Assembly: GCA_023717525.1 (NCBI GenBank)
Contig: JAMQPK010000099.1
Coordinates: forward strand, 17,844 to 81,843
DNA length: 64,000 nucleotides
From: Vicinamibacterales bacterium
GTDB taxonomy: Bacteria; Acidobacteriota; Vicinamibacteria; Vicinamibacterales; JAMQPK01
Direction: 5' to 3'
Shown here piece by piece: positions 56,454 through 64,000 of this stretch. The translations under genes were made by a program, and so were the position numbers. The stretch's first letter is position 1. The number at the start of each line of letters is the position of its first letter. The notes under the pieces are model-generated. The model was not told the origin of the DNA. It was given only the letters and a program-made list of their open reading frames with translations, and ran no database searches.

Positions 56454-57599
56454 CTAGCCCTTCGACTTATAGGTCTTACTGAATCCGTTCCGCGTGTTGG
56501 TCACCGTAAACGTGCCGTTCGGCTGTGCGGTCACCTTGATCCAGTACGCAGGGGTGTGGGCCGCTGCCGGATTGCCACGGCCACCAGCGCCCCCTCCACC
56601 TCCTCGCCCGCCAGGCGCGCCCGCTCCGCGGGGCGGAGGTGGAGGCGCCGTCAGCACATCCGCGATCGTCTGGTTGTCGTCGATGTTCGCGATGAATGCC
56701 CCCGCCGCGTTGTGCTCGACCGTGACGTTGTACGACCAGTGCAGCTGCCACAGGTCTTCGAGGCCGGGCGAGGCTTCGAGCGTCTGAAATGTTTCAACCG
56801 CCCCGCCTTTGCGCGTGCCGTTGTTCATGATCGCGACACGCGGCTGCACACCATGAACCAGCGCCGCAGAGTTGGACTGGTTGATGCCGTGATGGGACAC
56901 GAGATACAGATCGACCGTGCCAAGGCGATTGGCCGGGCACATCAGCTCGCCCTCCTGGCTCCATGTGAGGTCGCCAAGATCGATCGTGCGGAAGCGCCCG
57001 TAGGCCATGACGAATCCAACCGACTGCGCGTTGTCGGGATCGAATACAGCACTCAGATCTTTCGGAACGAAGGTCGAGCAGGCCGGGTTTGGACGGCCGG
57101 CACCTGGCAGATTCGTCTTCAAGACCTGCCCCGCGGACGAAACCACCGTGACGTCGAGGCCGGCGATGGCGATCTTGTCGCCGGGTTTGGACACGGTGTG
57201 CGGCACGTTCGCGTAGAGCTGCTGGTACATCGCCTGGAATTCCTCGCGGCCCCGCGCTTCGACGCTGGGCCCGTGATCATAAAAATGCTTGATGGGAATG
57301 CGCTTGGCCAGCTCTGCCAGACCCCCGGCGTGATCGCCGTGATAGTGCGTCAGCACGAGATGATCGATTTGCTTCACACCGGCATCCGCGACCGCCAGCA
57401 TGATGCGATCGGTATCGCGCCCGCCGGGATTGCCTGCGTCGACCATGAGCGTTTCACCTGATGGCGAGACAAACAGCGTCGACTGTCCGCCCTCGGTGTC
57501 GATGTAGTAAATCTGGAGCGTCTTTGTAGCCGTCTGTGCGGCTACGGGTACCGCCGCCGCAAGACCTGTCGCAAGCAGAAGCGCAAGTATGATACGCAT
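56454..57599 (-). CDS. Secreted metallo-beta-lactamase protein (ComEC-like hydrolase)
   Basis: A 381-residue exported protein. Signal peptide MRIILALLLATGLAAAVPVAAQ is followed by an MBL core with LQIYYIDTEGGQSTLFVSPSGETLMVDAG, LTHYHGDHAGGLAELA (HxHxDH) and LYLVSHHGINQSNSAALVH. This is the ComEC/Rec2 C-terminal-type subgroup that hydrolyses phosphoesters or nucleic acids in some members. A Gly/Pro-rich low-complexity linker (about 320-350, RGAGAPGGRGGGGGAG) joins a small C-terminal beta segment. A TAGAAT box lies 7 bases upstream. It is divergent from a GNAT gene. Confidence 0.88.
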   Translation of the reverse strand: MRIILALLLATGLAAAVPVAAQTATKTLQIYYIDTEGGQSTLFVSPSGETLMVDAGNPGGRDTDRIMLAVADAGVKQIDHLVLTHYHGDHAGGLAELAKRIPIKHFYDHGPSVEARGREEFQAMYQQLYANVPHTVSKPGDKIAIAGLDVTVVSSAGQVLKTNLPGAGRPNPACSTFVPKDLSAVFDPDNAQSVGFVMAYGRFRTIDLGDLTWSQEGELMCPANRLGTVDLYLVSHHGINQSNSAALVHGVQPRVAIMNNGTRKGGAVETFQTLEASPGLEDLWQLHWSYNVTVEHNAAGAFIANIDDNQTIADVLTAPPPPPRGAGAPGGRGGGGGAGGRGNPAAAHTPAYWIKVTAQPNGTFTVTNTRNGFSKTYKSKG

Positions 57600-57606
57600 G
57601 GTAGAG

Positions 57607-57612
57607 ATTCTA
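57607..57612 (-). promoter_or_regulatory. TAGAAT -10-like box, 7 bases before the MBL start
   Basis: The minus strand reads TAGAAT, seven bases, ATG. The box is half of a small palindrome (GTAGA-GAT-TCTAC) in a 14-base divergent spacer, so it may also influence the GNAT gene on the other strand. Confidence 0.4.
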
Positions 57613-57613
57613 C

Positions 57614-58183
57614 TTGAAGGACCTCATACAGACCACGCGGCTCGATCTGATATCGATGACGCCGGAGTTTTTCGAAGCGTCGCTCGCTGGAGATCGAGCC
57701 CGTCAAGAGGCGCTTCTCGAGGTGGAGATCCCTTCAGACTGGCCAGGTCACCCTCAGTTGATGCGCAGACGCCTGGATGCTCTCCGGGCGGAACCAGACC
57801 TGCAGCCCTGGCTCGAGCGTGCCATGGTGCTGCGTAGCGAATGCAGGATGATTGGACATACCGGCTTTCACGCGAGGCCAGCCGGGATACGCACAGACCC
57901 GCTGCTGCCGGCGAGTGTTGAGTTCGGCTACGTCGTCTTCGAGAAGGACCGGCGGCAAGGCTACGCGCGAGAAGCGTGCAGCGCGCTTATGGAGTGGGCG
58001 TATCGCCAGCATGGCGTCACACGATTTGTGGTCTCGATAAGCCCCGCCAACATGGCCTCTCTGGCACTGGCCCGAGGCCTCGGGTTCGAGCGTATCGGAT
58101 GTCACATAGACGAGGAGGACGGCCTCGAGGACATCCTCGAGCGACGAATCCTCGCCGGACAAGAATTCCCCTTGCCGCGTTGA
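57614..58183 (+). CDS. GNAT-family N-acetyltransferase (RimJ/RimL type)
   Basis: A 189-residue acetyltransferase. The N-terminal TTRLDLISMTPEFFEASLAGD is RimJ/L-like, the middle has GHTGFHARPA and VEFGYVVFEKDRRQGYAREACSALMEWAYRQHG (acetyl-CoA-binding motif A, R-x2-G-Y-A), and SISPANMASLALARGLGFERIG is motif B. It transfers acetyl to an amine, but the acceptor is unknown. The start is TTG 57614; ATG 57656 is possible but would trim the conserved N-terminus. Confidence 0.88.
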   Translation: MKDLIQTTRLDLISMTPEFFEASLAGDRARQEALLEVEIPSDWPGHPQLMRRRLDALRAEPDLQPWLERAMVLRSECRMIGHTGFHARPAGIRTDPLLPASVEFGYVVFEKDRRQGYAREACSALMEWAYRQHGVTRFVVSISPANMASLALARGLGFERIGCHIDEEDGLEDILERRILAGQEFPLPR

Positions 58184-58248
58184 GATCATTTCACTAGTCT
58201 GATCCCGTCCCCTCGAACCATATTCAGTGCCAATCCTGGAGTATCGAC

Positions 58249-60711
58249 ATGGATCGCCGCTTGAAGCTTGTGATCATCGCCGCGCTCGCGATGAGTGTCG
58301 GGGCGTTGTTCGCCCAGCAGGCCGACACCGTCCAGAATCCGCTCGCGTCAAATCCAACAGCGGCCATGGATGGCCAGCGCCTCTTCAACCAGACGTGCCA
58401 GACGTGCCATGGCCCGGCGGCGCAGGGCGATCGTGATCGCGGCGGTCCGGCGCTGAATACTTCGGGGCTTTCGCGTGGCAATACGCCAGGCGATCTCTTC
58501 CGGAATATTCGCAGCGGCATTCCCGGCACGCAGATGCCGCCGTTCGCGCGGCTGACCGATGAACAGATCTGGCAGCTCGTCACATACATCCACAGCCTAC
58601 AGGGCGGTGCGCCGGCAGCCGGCGGTACCGGAGTAAGAGTACCCATCGAGGGTGACGCGGCTGCCGGCGAAACGGTGTTCTTTGGCAAGGCCGCCTGCAC
58701 GACCTGCCATGAAGTGAACGGTCGCGGCGGTGTCGTCGGCCCCGATCTTTCCAGTGCCGGCCGGCTGACGCCCGCAGCACTTCGCCAGAAAATCGTCTCA
58801 CCCAGCGAACCGCTGCCTCCTGTTCCGGGAGCGCGAGGTGGTGGGGGCGGGCGCGGCGCTCCCCCACCGGTGACGCTTGTCGCGAAGCTGCAGGACGGGC
58901 GCGAGATTCGCGGTGTCAGGAGAAATGAAGATACGTTCTCGGTGCAGATGGTGGATGCTGGCGGCCAGCTGCACCTTCTCGACAAGCTGAAGCTGACATC
59001 CGTCACTGTCGACAGCAAGTCCTTGATGCCGGCAGACTATGCGACCCGGTTGTCACCCGCCGACATCACGAATCTCGTGGCGTACCTTTACGCGCAGCAA
59101 GGTCGCGATCTCACGAAGACCGTCCAGCAGCCGATTGCCGGCGGCGTCACGTACGAGCGGCTTCGCAACTCGAAAGCAGAAGCGCACAACTGGCTGATGT
59201 ACTGGGGCGACTATCACGGAACGCACTACTCGCCGCTGAACCAGATCACATCGGCCACGGTGTCGAAGCTGCAGCCAGCCTGGGCATTTCCCAACCTTGG
59301 CGTCTCCGTCATGGAAGGCACTCCACTCGTCGTCGACGGTGTGATGTACGCGACCGGCAGTGGCAATCCGCTGACCGTGACGGCGATCGATGCCCGCAGC
59401 GGGCGGCAAATCTGGCGTTTTACCCGTCAGCAGAAGATCGTCAATCCGTTCGAGATCAATCCGTACTCGCGTGGCGTGTCCGTCCTTGGCAATCGCGCCT
59501 TCGTCGGCACGCTTGACGGCGCGCTGCTGGCGATTGATACGAGGACTGGCCAGGCCCTCTGGGAAACGCAGGTGGCCGACACGATGGAAGGACACAGCAT
59601 CACGAGTCCGCCCCTCGTGCTCAAAGACACGGTGATCACGGGAATCACCGGCGGCGAGTACGGGACGCGCGGGTGGATTGATGCCTACGATTCGGCGACC
59701 GGCAAACGCAAATGGCGTTTCTATACGATTCCCGGCCCAGGGGAGTTCGGACACGATACCTGGAAGGGCGACAGTTGGAAGACGGGAGGCGGGCCGACCT
59801 GGTTGACCGGGACCTACGATCCCGATCTGAATCTGGTGTACTGGCCGATCGGCAATCCTGCTCCGGAGTTCGATCGCGCACCGCGCGGAGAAATGGACAA
59901 TCTGTTCACCAATTCGGTCGTCGCACTCGATCCGGACAGCGGAAAGATGAAGTGGTACTACCAGTTCACCCCAGACGATGGTCACGACTGGGATTCAGTG
60001 CAGGACATGATGCTCGTGGATCGCGTGTGGCGTGGACAGAATCGGAAGCTCCTGCTCCACGCCGATCGCAATGGGCACTTCTATGTGCTGGATCGCGTAA
60101 CGGGCGCGTTTCTGTCCGGCACGCCCCACGTGTATCAGAACTGGAACAAGGGGTTCGACGAAAAGGGGCGTCCGCAAGCCGTGCCCGGATCGAACTCGAG
60201 CACGAATGGCAGCTTTCTGGTTTACCCGACGGTTGGAGGCGCCACTAATTTCCAGGCACCCTCCTATAGCCCGCAGACGGGTTGGTTCTACATGGCATTT
60301 TCCGAAGGCGGGCAGCAGTACGTCAGCGCGCCACAGACAATGGAACGAGGCCGCCAGTATCTTGGCCGCGGACGTGGCGCAGGCCCTGCGCCTGCGCGCG
60401 GACCGAACGAGCCGGCACCGAACGCCGGCATCAGAGCGATTGATCCGGAAAACGGCAAGGCCGTGTGGTCGTTCCCCATCTTCCAGGGATCCAATACCAA
60501 CGGTGTCCTGGCGACTGGCGGCAACGTCGTGTTTGCGTCGATCCGCGACGGCAATATCGTGGCACTCGACGCGAAGACGGGAAAACATCTCTGGCACTTC
60601 CAGACGGGAGGCAACAACGCTGCGTCACCGATGAGCTACGCGGTGAATGGCAAGCAGTACGTCGCGCTCTCGGCTGGCAACGTCATTTTCAGCTTCGCAT
60701 TGCCCGAGTAA
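58249..60711 (+). CDS. PQQ-dependent dehydrogenase with two N-terminal cytochrome c domains
   Basis: An 820-residue exported quinohemoprotein. Signal peptide MDRRLKLVIIAALAMSVGALFAQ, a first heme c site C50-QT-C53-H54, a second heme site C150-TT-C153-H154, a Gly/Pro-rich hinge near residues 190-205, then an eight-bladed PQQ propeller (about 300-820) with W-motif repeats such as GRQIWRFTRQQK, GQALWETQVAD, GKMKWYYQFTPDDGHDWD and GKHLWHFQTGG. It should oxidise an alcohol or sugar in the periplasm and pass electrons through the hemes. The c domains precede the propeller, the reverse of type II alcohol dehydrogenases. Its partners downstream are an aldose epimerase and a propeller lipoprotein. pqq synthesis genes are not in the window. 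Confidence 0.92.
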   Translation: MDRRLKLVIIAALAMSVGALFAQQADTVQNPLASNPTAAMDGQRLFNQTCQTCHGPAAQGDRDRGGPALNTSGLSRGNTPGDLFRNIRSGIPGTQMPPFARLTDEQIWQLVTYIHSLQGGAPAAGGTGVRVPIEGDAAAGETVFFGKAACTTCHEVNGRGGVVGPDLSSAGRLTPAALRQKIVSPSEPLPPVPGARGGGGGRGAPPPVTLVAKLQDGREIRGVRRNEDTFSVQMVDAGGQLHLLDKLKLTSVTVDSKSLMPADYATRLSPADITNLVAYLYAQQGRDLTKTVQQPIAGGVTYERLRNSKAEAHNWLMYWGDYHGTHYSPLNQITSATVSKLQPAWAFPNLGVSVMEGTPLVVDGVMYATGSGNPLTVTAIDARSGRQIWRFTRQQKIVNPFEINPYSRGVSVLGNRAFVGTLDGALLAIDTRTGQALWETQVADTMEGHSITSPPLVLKDTVITGITGGEYGTRGWIDAYDSATGKRKWRFYTIPGPGEFGHDTWKGDSWKTGGGPTWLTGTYDPDLNLVYWPIGNPAPEFDRAPRGEMDNLFTNSVVALDPDSGKMKWYYQFTPDDGHDWDSVQDMMLVDRVWRGQNRKLLLHADRNGHFYVLDRVTGAFLSGTPHVYQNWNKGFDEKGRPQAVPGSNSSTNGSFLVYPTVGGATNFQAPSYSPQTGWFYMAFSEGGQQYVSAPQTMERGRQYLGRGRGAGPAPARGPNEPAPNAGIRAIDPENGKAVWSFPIFQGSNTNGVLATGGNVVFASIRDGNIVALDAKTGKHLWHFQTGGNNAASPMSYAVNGKQYVALSAGNVIFSFALPE

Positions 60712-60726
60712 TGAAGGATGGTTCAT

Positions 60727-61887
60727 ATGATGCAGACACGAACACTGGCGGTTGCAGTCTTTCTGACGATGGCGGTGCCTATGGTCGCTGACGCTCAGCA
60801 GTATTCGGCTCGACGGAACGGCGATATCGTGACGCTCGAAGACTCGAAGGCGCAGACAGTCGTCTCCATCATCACGTCGGTCGGGAACATGGCCTACGAG
60901 ATGAAGGTGAAGGGACAGAATGTCCTGAGATTTCCCTTCGCGTCAATCGACGAGTTCAAGGCAAAGCCTAACGGCCTTCACGGGATTCCGCTGCTCGCGC
61001 CATGGGCGAACCGGCTGGACGAGCAGGCGTTCTACGCCAACGGAAAGCGCTACGCCTTCGACATGCAGCTCGGGAACGTGACGGGCGCCATCCCTATACA
61101 CGGTTTCATGAGCCGCACCGATCAATGGCAGGTCGTCGACGTGAAGGCCGATGGACAATCTGCATGGGTTACAAGCCGTCTCGACGCATCCAGGCAGCCT
61201 GACTGGATGAAGCAATGGCCGTTCCCGCACACGATCGAAATGACGTATCGCCTGCAGGACGGGGTGCTCGAGAACCACACGAAGATCACGAACATGGCGA
61301 CCGACCCGATGCCGGTGTCGCTCGGCTACCATCCGTACTATCAGCTCACTGATTCGCCTCGCGAAGAATGGGTCATCACTGTGCCCGCGCGGACGCGTTG
61401 GATGCTCAGCTACCAAAAGGTGCCGACCGGCGTGACCGAGCCCATCGACAAGTTCTTCCCCGGCGGCAAGGGCGCGCTGAAGGACTACAACCTGGATGAT
61501 GTGTTCAGCGACCTGAACCGGGACGCGCAAGGCCGCGCGACCGTGACGCTGAAGGGGCGCAAGCAACAGCTCGACATCAGCCAGGGACCGAACTACAAGT
61601 CGCTCGTCATGTACTCTCCAAATCCGCTGAACACCGGGCGCGGCAGTCAGATTCCACCGCCAAACCCCAACGCACCGGCGCCACCCGCGGCTGCGCCTGC
61701 GGCCGCCCGCGGCACGCCGCCGCCCGTGAATGCGCTTGCGACTCCGAATTTCATCTGCTTCGAGCCGATGGCGGGCATCACAAACGCGCTGAATCTCGCA
61801 CACAAGGGCACATACAAGGAACTTCAGTACATCAAGCCGGGCGGAACCTGGGAAGAAAGCTTCTGGGTGAAACCGTCGGGATTCTAG
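60727..61887 (+). CDS. Secreted aldose 1-epimerase (mutarotase)
   Basis: A 386-residue galactose-mutarotase-like protein with signal peptide MMQTRTLAVAVFLTMAVPMVADAQ. Catalytic-site segments are GIPLLAPWANRLDE (Arg), IPIHGFMSRTDQW (His), LGYHPYYQLTD (second His) and the late FICFEPMAGITNALN (Glu). A Pro/Ala-rich insert (about 310-335) is unusual. It interconverts alpha and beta anomers of aldoses, here in the periplasm. ATG 60727 was chosen because AAGGA lies 8 bases upstream. ATG 60718 would overlap that site. It lies between the PQQ dehydrogenase and the propeller lipoprotein, suggesting joint sugar oxidation. Confidence 0.9.
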   Translation: MMQTRTLAVAVFLTMAVPMVADAQQYSARRNGDIVTLEDSKAQTVVSIITSVGNMAYEMKVKGQNVLRFPFASIDEFKAKPNGLHGIPLLAPWANRLDEQAFYANGKRYAFDMQLGNVTGAIPIHGFMSRTDQWQVVDVKADGQSAWVTSRLDASRQPDWMKQWPFPHTIEMTYRLQDGVLENHTKITNMATDPMPVSLGYHPYYQLTDSPREEWVITVPARTRWMLSYQKVPTGVTEPIDKFFPGGKGALKDYNLDDVFSDLNRDAQGRATVTLKGRKQQLDISQGPNYKSLVMYSPNPLNTGRGSQIPPPNPNAPAPPAAAPAAARGTPPPVNALATPNFICFEPMAGITNALNLAHKGTYKELQYIKPGGTWEESFWVKPSGF

Positions 61888-61895
61888 GAGAGATC

Positions 61896-63002
61896 ATGAA
61901 GGACTTCAGGCTTTGGGCTCTGGGCTTTGGGCGAGTCACGGGTATCACGCTCTCTTCGCTGGCACTGCTTGCCGCTGTCGCATGCGGAGGAGGTCAACCG
62001 CAGCAGCAAGCGTCGGCACCGGCGCCGGTGGCGCCGGCTCCTGAACCACCGAAGGCGCCTTACTACGTCTACGTGACGAACGAGCCCGGCGGCGATCTCA
62101 CCATCATCGACGGCGGAACGGACACTGCCGTCGTAACGGTGCCCCTCGGCAAGCGCCCGCGTGGCATCAAGGTGAGCCCGGATGGCACGAAGCTGTTCGT
62201 CGCGCTCAGCGGCTCGCCGATTGCCGGTCCCGGTGTCGACGAAAGCAAGCTGCCGCCAGCCGACAAGACGGCCGACGGCATCGGCATTTTCGACATCGCG
62301 CAGAGAAAGATGATCACGGTTCTGCATGGAGGATCCGATCCGGAAGCCGTGGCGCTGAGCCTTGATGGTTCGAAGGTCTACGTATCGAACGAGGATACCG
62401 GCGCCCTCAGCATCCTTGACGTGGCGAGCGGCAAAGTCGTGCAGAGCATTCCAGTCGGCGAGGAGCCGGAGGGAGTCACGACGAGCCCGGACGGCAAGTT
62501 CGTTTATGTGACGTCGGAGGGCGACAACCAGATTTCCGTCATCGACACTGCCACCAGCAAAGTTCTCAAGGTTTTCAAGGTCGGCCCTCGTCCCCGGGCG
62601 TGCGCGTTTCTCCCGGACAGCTCTCGCGCATACTGCACCTCCGAGAACGGCGGAACGATCGCCGTCGTCGACACGAAGAACCATTCCGTCACGAAGACGA
62701 TCAAGCCGACCGGCGAACTGGTCAGGCCGATGGGACTTGCCGTCGCTCCGGACGGCAAACATGTGTACGTCACACTCGGGCGCGGGCAGATGCTGCTGGC
62801 CATCGATACGGCAACCAACGAGGTGTCGGCATCGGTGAAGGCCGGCGCGCGGCCGTGGGGTGTTGGGATCAGCCCGGATGGCAAGAAGCTATACACCGCC
62901 AACGGTCCGTCTGGCGACGTCTCCGTGATCGATGCGGCGACGATGGCCGTCATCAAGACGATTCAGGCTGGTAAGGGACCGTGGGGGGTTGCGGTTAACT
63001 AG
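61896..63002 (+). CDS. YVTN beta-propeller lipoprotein (PQQ catabolism-associated type)
   Basis: A 368-residue lipoprotein (lipobox LAAVAC after the signal SSLALLAAVA) with a Pro/Ala linker and a seven-bladed YVTN propeller: YYVYVTNEPGGDLTIIDGGTDTAVVTVPLGKRPRGI, KVYVSNEDTGALSILD, KFVYVTSEGDNQISVIDTATSKV, KHVYVTLGRGQMLLAIDTATNEV and KKLYTANGPSGDVSVIDAATMAV. Such propellers accompany PQQ-dependent dehydrogenases and may bind or shuttle the quinone or cytochrome. The role is inferred from the three-gene unit with the PQQ dehydrogenase and epimerase. Confidence 0.88.
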   Translation: MKDFRLWALGFGRVTGITLSSLALLAAVACGGGQPQQQASAPAPVAPAPEPPKAPYYVYVTNEPGGDLTIIDGGTDTAVVTVPLGKRPRGIKVSPDGTKLFVALSGSPIAGPGVDESKLPPADKTADGIGIFDIAQRKMITVLHGGSDPEAVALSLDGSKVYVSNEDTGALSILDVASGKVVQSIPVGEEPEGVTTSPDGKFVYVTSEGDNQISVIDTATSKVLKVFKVGPRPRACAFLPDSSRAYCTSENGGTIAVVDTKNHSVTKTIKPTGELVRPMGLAVAPDGKHVYVTLGRGQMLLAIDTATNEVSASVKAGARPWGVGISPDGKKLYTANGPSGDVSVIDAATMAVIKTIQAGKGPWGVAVN

Positions 63003-63119
63003 TTGAACCGGAGAGCTAGCGCTAGCCAGCCTTGAGCAGCCTAGCCCTTGCAGAAACTGCGACCTCCTGAATACCGAACTGCGTGAAATTCTGCAACTCG
63101 GTCCGGACCGAGTTGGTCG
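63003..63119. other. Convergent spacer with a 22-base perfect palindrome
   Basis: The 117-base spacer holds no gene. Positions 63094-63115 form a perfect palindrome (CAACTCGGT-CCGG-ACCGAGTTG), giving a 9-bp stem with a 4-base loop, 4 bases from the YCII stop. It probably terminates or protects one or both converging transcripts; there is no T-tract. Confidence 0.55.
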
Positions 63120-63419
63120 TTAGAAAGTCAGCTTGACCTCGGCGTCTTTCCCGACGACGGTGGTCCACTCGCGCACGCGCCATTTCTGCACGACTCCGTT
63201 CGTCACGTAAGGATCGGCCTCGGCGAACGCCTGAACGATCGCAGGCGAATCGGCCCGAAACAACAGCACCGCTCCGTCTGCCGGATTGGCGAGGGCGCCG
63301 CCAAGAACCAGTTCGCCGCGGGCCGCGGCGGCGCGCGCATGGCCGATGTGCGCTTCGCGAAACGGCTTGCGCCGTCCTTCATAACCCTCACCGCCTTCGT
63401 AAAACAGCAGATAGTGCAC
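63120..63419 (-). CDS. YCII-domain protein
   Basis: A 99-residue YciI-like protein. HYLLFYEGGEGYEGRRKPFREAHIGHARAAAARGELVLGGALANPADGAVLLFRA contains the conserved His-Asp/Gly pattern of the family, and the YVTNGVVQKWRVREW segment is typical. YciI proteins are small dimeric ferredoxin-like barrels with possible dehydrochlorinase-like or regulatory roles. I favour the GTG at 63419 (AGGAG 6 bases upstream, giving MHYLLFYE) because the ATG two codons earlier directly abuts the Shine-Dalgarno sequence. Function is unknown here. Confidence 0.85.
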   Translation of the reverse strand: MHYLLFYEGGEGYEGRRKPFREAHIGHARAAAARGELVLGGALANPADGAVLLFRADSPAIVQAFAEADPYVTNGVVQKWRVREWTTVVGKDAEVKLTF

Positions 63420-63483
63420 GGTCATCTCCTGAAAAAGAGAAACGGCTGCGCGACCCGCGGGTCTTCGCAGCCGTTCATGTTCC

Positions 63484-63528
63484 CGAGACGATCGACGATC
63501 GACGATGGACGATCGACGATGGACGATC
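63484..63528. repeat. GACGATGGACGATC repeats, inverse copy of the 34.4 kb repeat
   Basis: Tandem GACGATCGACGATGGAC-type units fill the space between the YCII start and the isochorismatase stop. Positions 63500-63528 are the exact reverse complement of 34423-34451 (29 bases). The repeat reaches the last codon of the isochorismatase gene. Confidence 0.75.
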
Positions 63529-64000
63529 TACGCGCTATACCCCCGTCCGGCCGCCGCCGCACCGGACTTCTGGCCGCTCAACTCTTTGATGAACTCGTCG
63601 TGGTTCATCGGCCGTGAAAACATCGGGTAGTTCTTCTCGGTCGCCAGGTGCTGTTCCTCGTCGCTCAAAGCGGCCGTGCAGTCTTTCAGTGTGATGACTT
63701 TGTAGCCCTTCTCGTACCCCGTGCGCATAGTCGACTCCACGCAGCAGTTGGTCAGGAAGCCACCCAGTGCAATCGTCTCGATGCCGCGGCTCCGTAGGAT
63801 GAAGTCGAGATTCGTGCTCGCGAAACCGCACAAGCCTCGCTTGCCCTCGATCACGATATCGCCCGGCTGCGGCTTCAGGACGTCGACCATTTCCGCTCCC
63901 CAACTTCCCTTGCGGAACGACTTGCTGTCGACGACACCCTTGAGAATCCCGTAAGGCTCGCTGCTCAGCTCGCCGTACCCCTCGACAAAGGTAATAGGGG
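63528..64000 (-). CDS. Cysteine hydrolase (isochorismatase family), N-terminus cut off by the window
   Basis: The frame is open from the right edge to the TAG at 63528-63530, about 157 residues, so the N-terminal part with the catalytic Asp is missing from the window. The visible region reads PITFVEGYGELSSEPYG... then KSFRKGSWGAEMVDVLKPQPGDIVIEGKRGLCGFASTNLDFILRSRG with the conserved Lys, and LGGFLTNCCVESTMRTGYEKGYKVITLKDCTAALSDEEQ with the nucleophilic Cys (TNCCVEST). The family includes isochorismatases, nicotinamidases and carbamoyl hydrolases. The subtype cannot be set. A Met at 63890 is internal and not the start. Confidence 0.88.
   Translation of the reverse strand, partial: PITFVEGYGELSSEPYGILKGVVDSKSFRKGSWGAEMVDVLKPQPGDIVIEGKRGLCGFASTNLDFILRSRGIETIALGGFLTNCCVESTMRTGYEKGYKVITLKDCTAALSDEEQHLATEKNYPMFSRPMNHDEFIKELSGQKSGAAAAGRGYSA

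Overview
The window is high-GC chromosomal DNA from a bacterium that most resembles the Acidobacteriota, probably a Vicinamibacteria-like lineage. The evidence is the paired VWFA/TPR secreted proteins, the DUF1800-DUF1501 pair, the M28/PDZ exopeptidase, secreted carboxypeptidase-regulatory-domain proteins, a PQQ dehydrogenase linked to a YVTN propeller, and a REP-type 'GGGGTCGGGTGCC' palindrome. This placement is inference from gene content. No rRNA, tRNA or CRISPR array is visible.

Layout. 1-6651: the end of an FHA protein, then a minus-strand run of two TPR+VWFA modules, a short-chain dehydrogenase, a membrane-anchored kinase-fold protein that has lost key catalytic residues, and a metallo-beta-lactamase hydrolase. 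6682-9979: a malate-dehydrogenase-like protein without its catalytic His, a secreted M28 peptidase, and an ECF sigma factor. 10008-14336 (minus): lpdA, a lipoyl E2 acyltransferase, lipB and a membrane protein, which together form a 2-oxoacid dehydrogenase/lipoylation cluster.

14419-21312 is the most unusual block. It contains a sigma-54-dependent response regulator, then an intergenic region with TCGGCTAA half-sites and a GG-N10-GC promoter, then a radical SAM/SPASM maturase, a 32-residue peptide gene too short for ordinary gene callers, an orphan extracytoplasmic solute-binding lipoprotein, a membrane histidine kinase whose TTG start overlaps the lipoprotein's stop, and a small unknown protein. 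I read it as a self-contained RiPP locus with its own sensing and sigma-54 control.

21368-28229: HU, queF and an Smr-domain protein, then a SNF2 helicase and a large N6-adenine methylase that overlap by 7 bases. The last two look like a stripped-down DISARM/type IIG-like defence pair. 28195-43258: a sulfurtransferase, a YtcJ-like amidohydrolase with its metal ligands replaced, P5C dehydrogenase, a REP hairpin, DUF1800/DUF1501, an orphan microcompartment shell protein, MerR, pterin dehydratase, thiO, sixA, rmuC and a quinone reductase.

43270-49563 is a complete-looking his operon (hisI-G-D-C-B-H-F-A, no hisE). It is preceded by a promoter, a His-rich leader peptide that appears leaderless, and a classic attenuator. 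A chlorite-dismutase/HemQ-family gene, a tandem-operator AAA ATPase and an MFS transporter follow. 52728-54867 (minus): a DUF922 protease, a type III PKS and an ICMT-type methyltransferase. 54918-64000: metF, a thioredoxin-like protein, a secreted metallo-beta-lactamase protein, an acetyltransferase, then PQQ dehydrogenase, aldose 1-epimerase and a propeller lipoprotein (periplasmic sugar oxidation), YCII and a truncated isochorismatase.

Two genome-style features recur. Several first genes have a TAGAAT-like -10 box only 6-9 bases before ATG, which suggests leaderless transcripts. Several spacers hold short degenerate repeats that form hairpins, and one 29-base unit occurs perfectly, in inverse orientation, about 29 kb apart.
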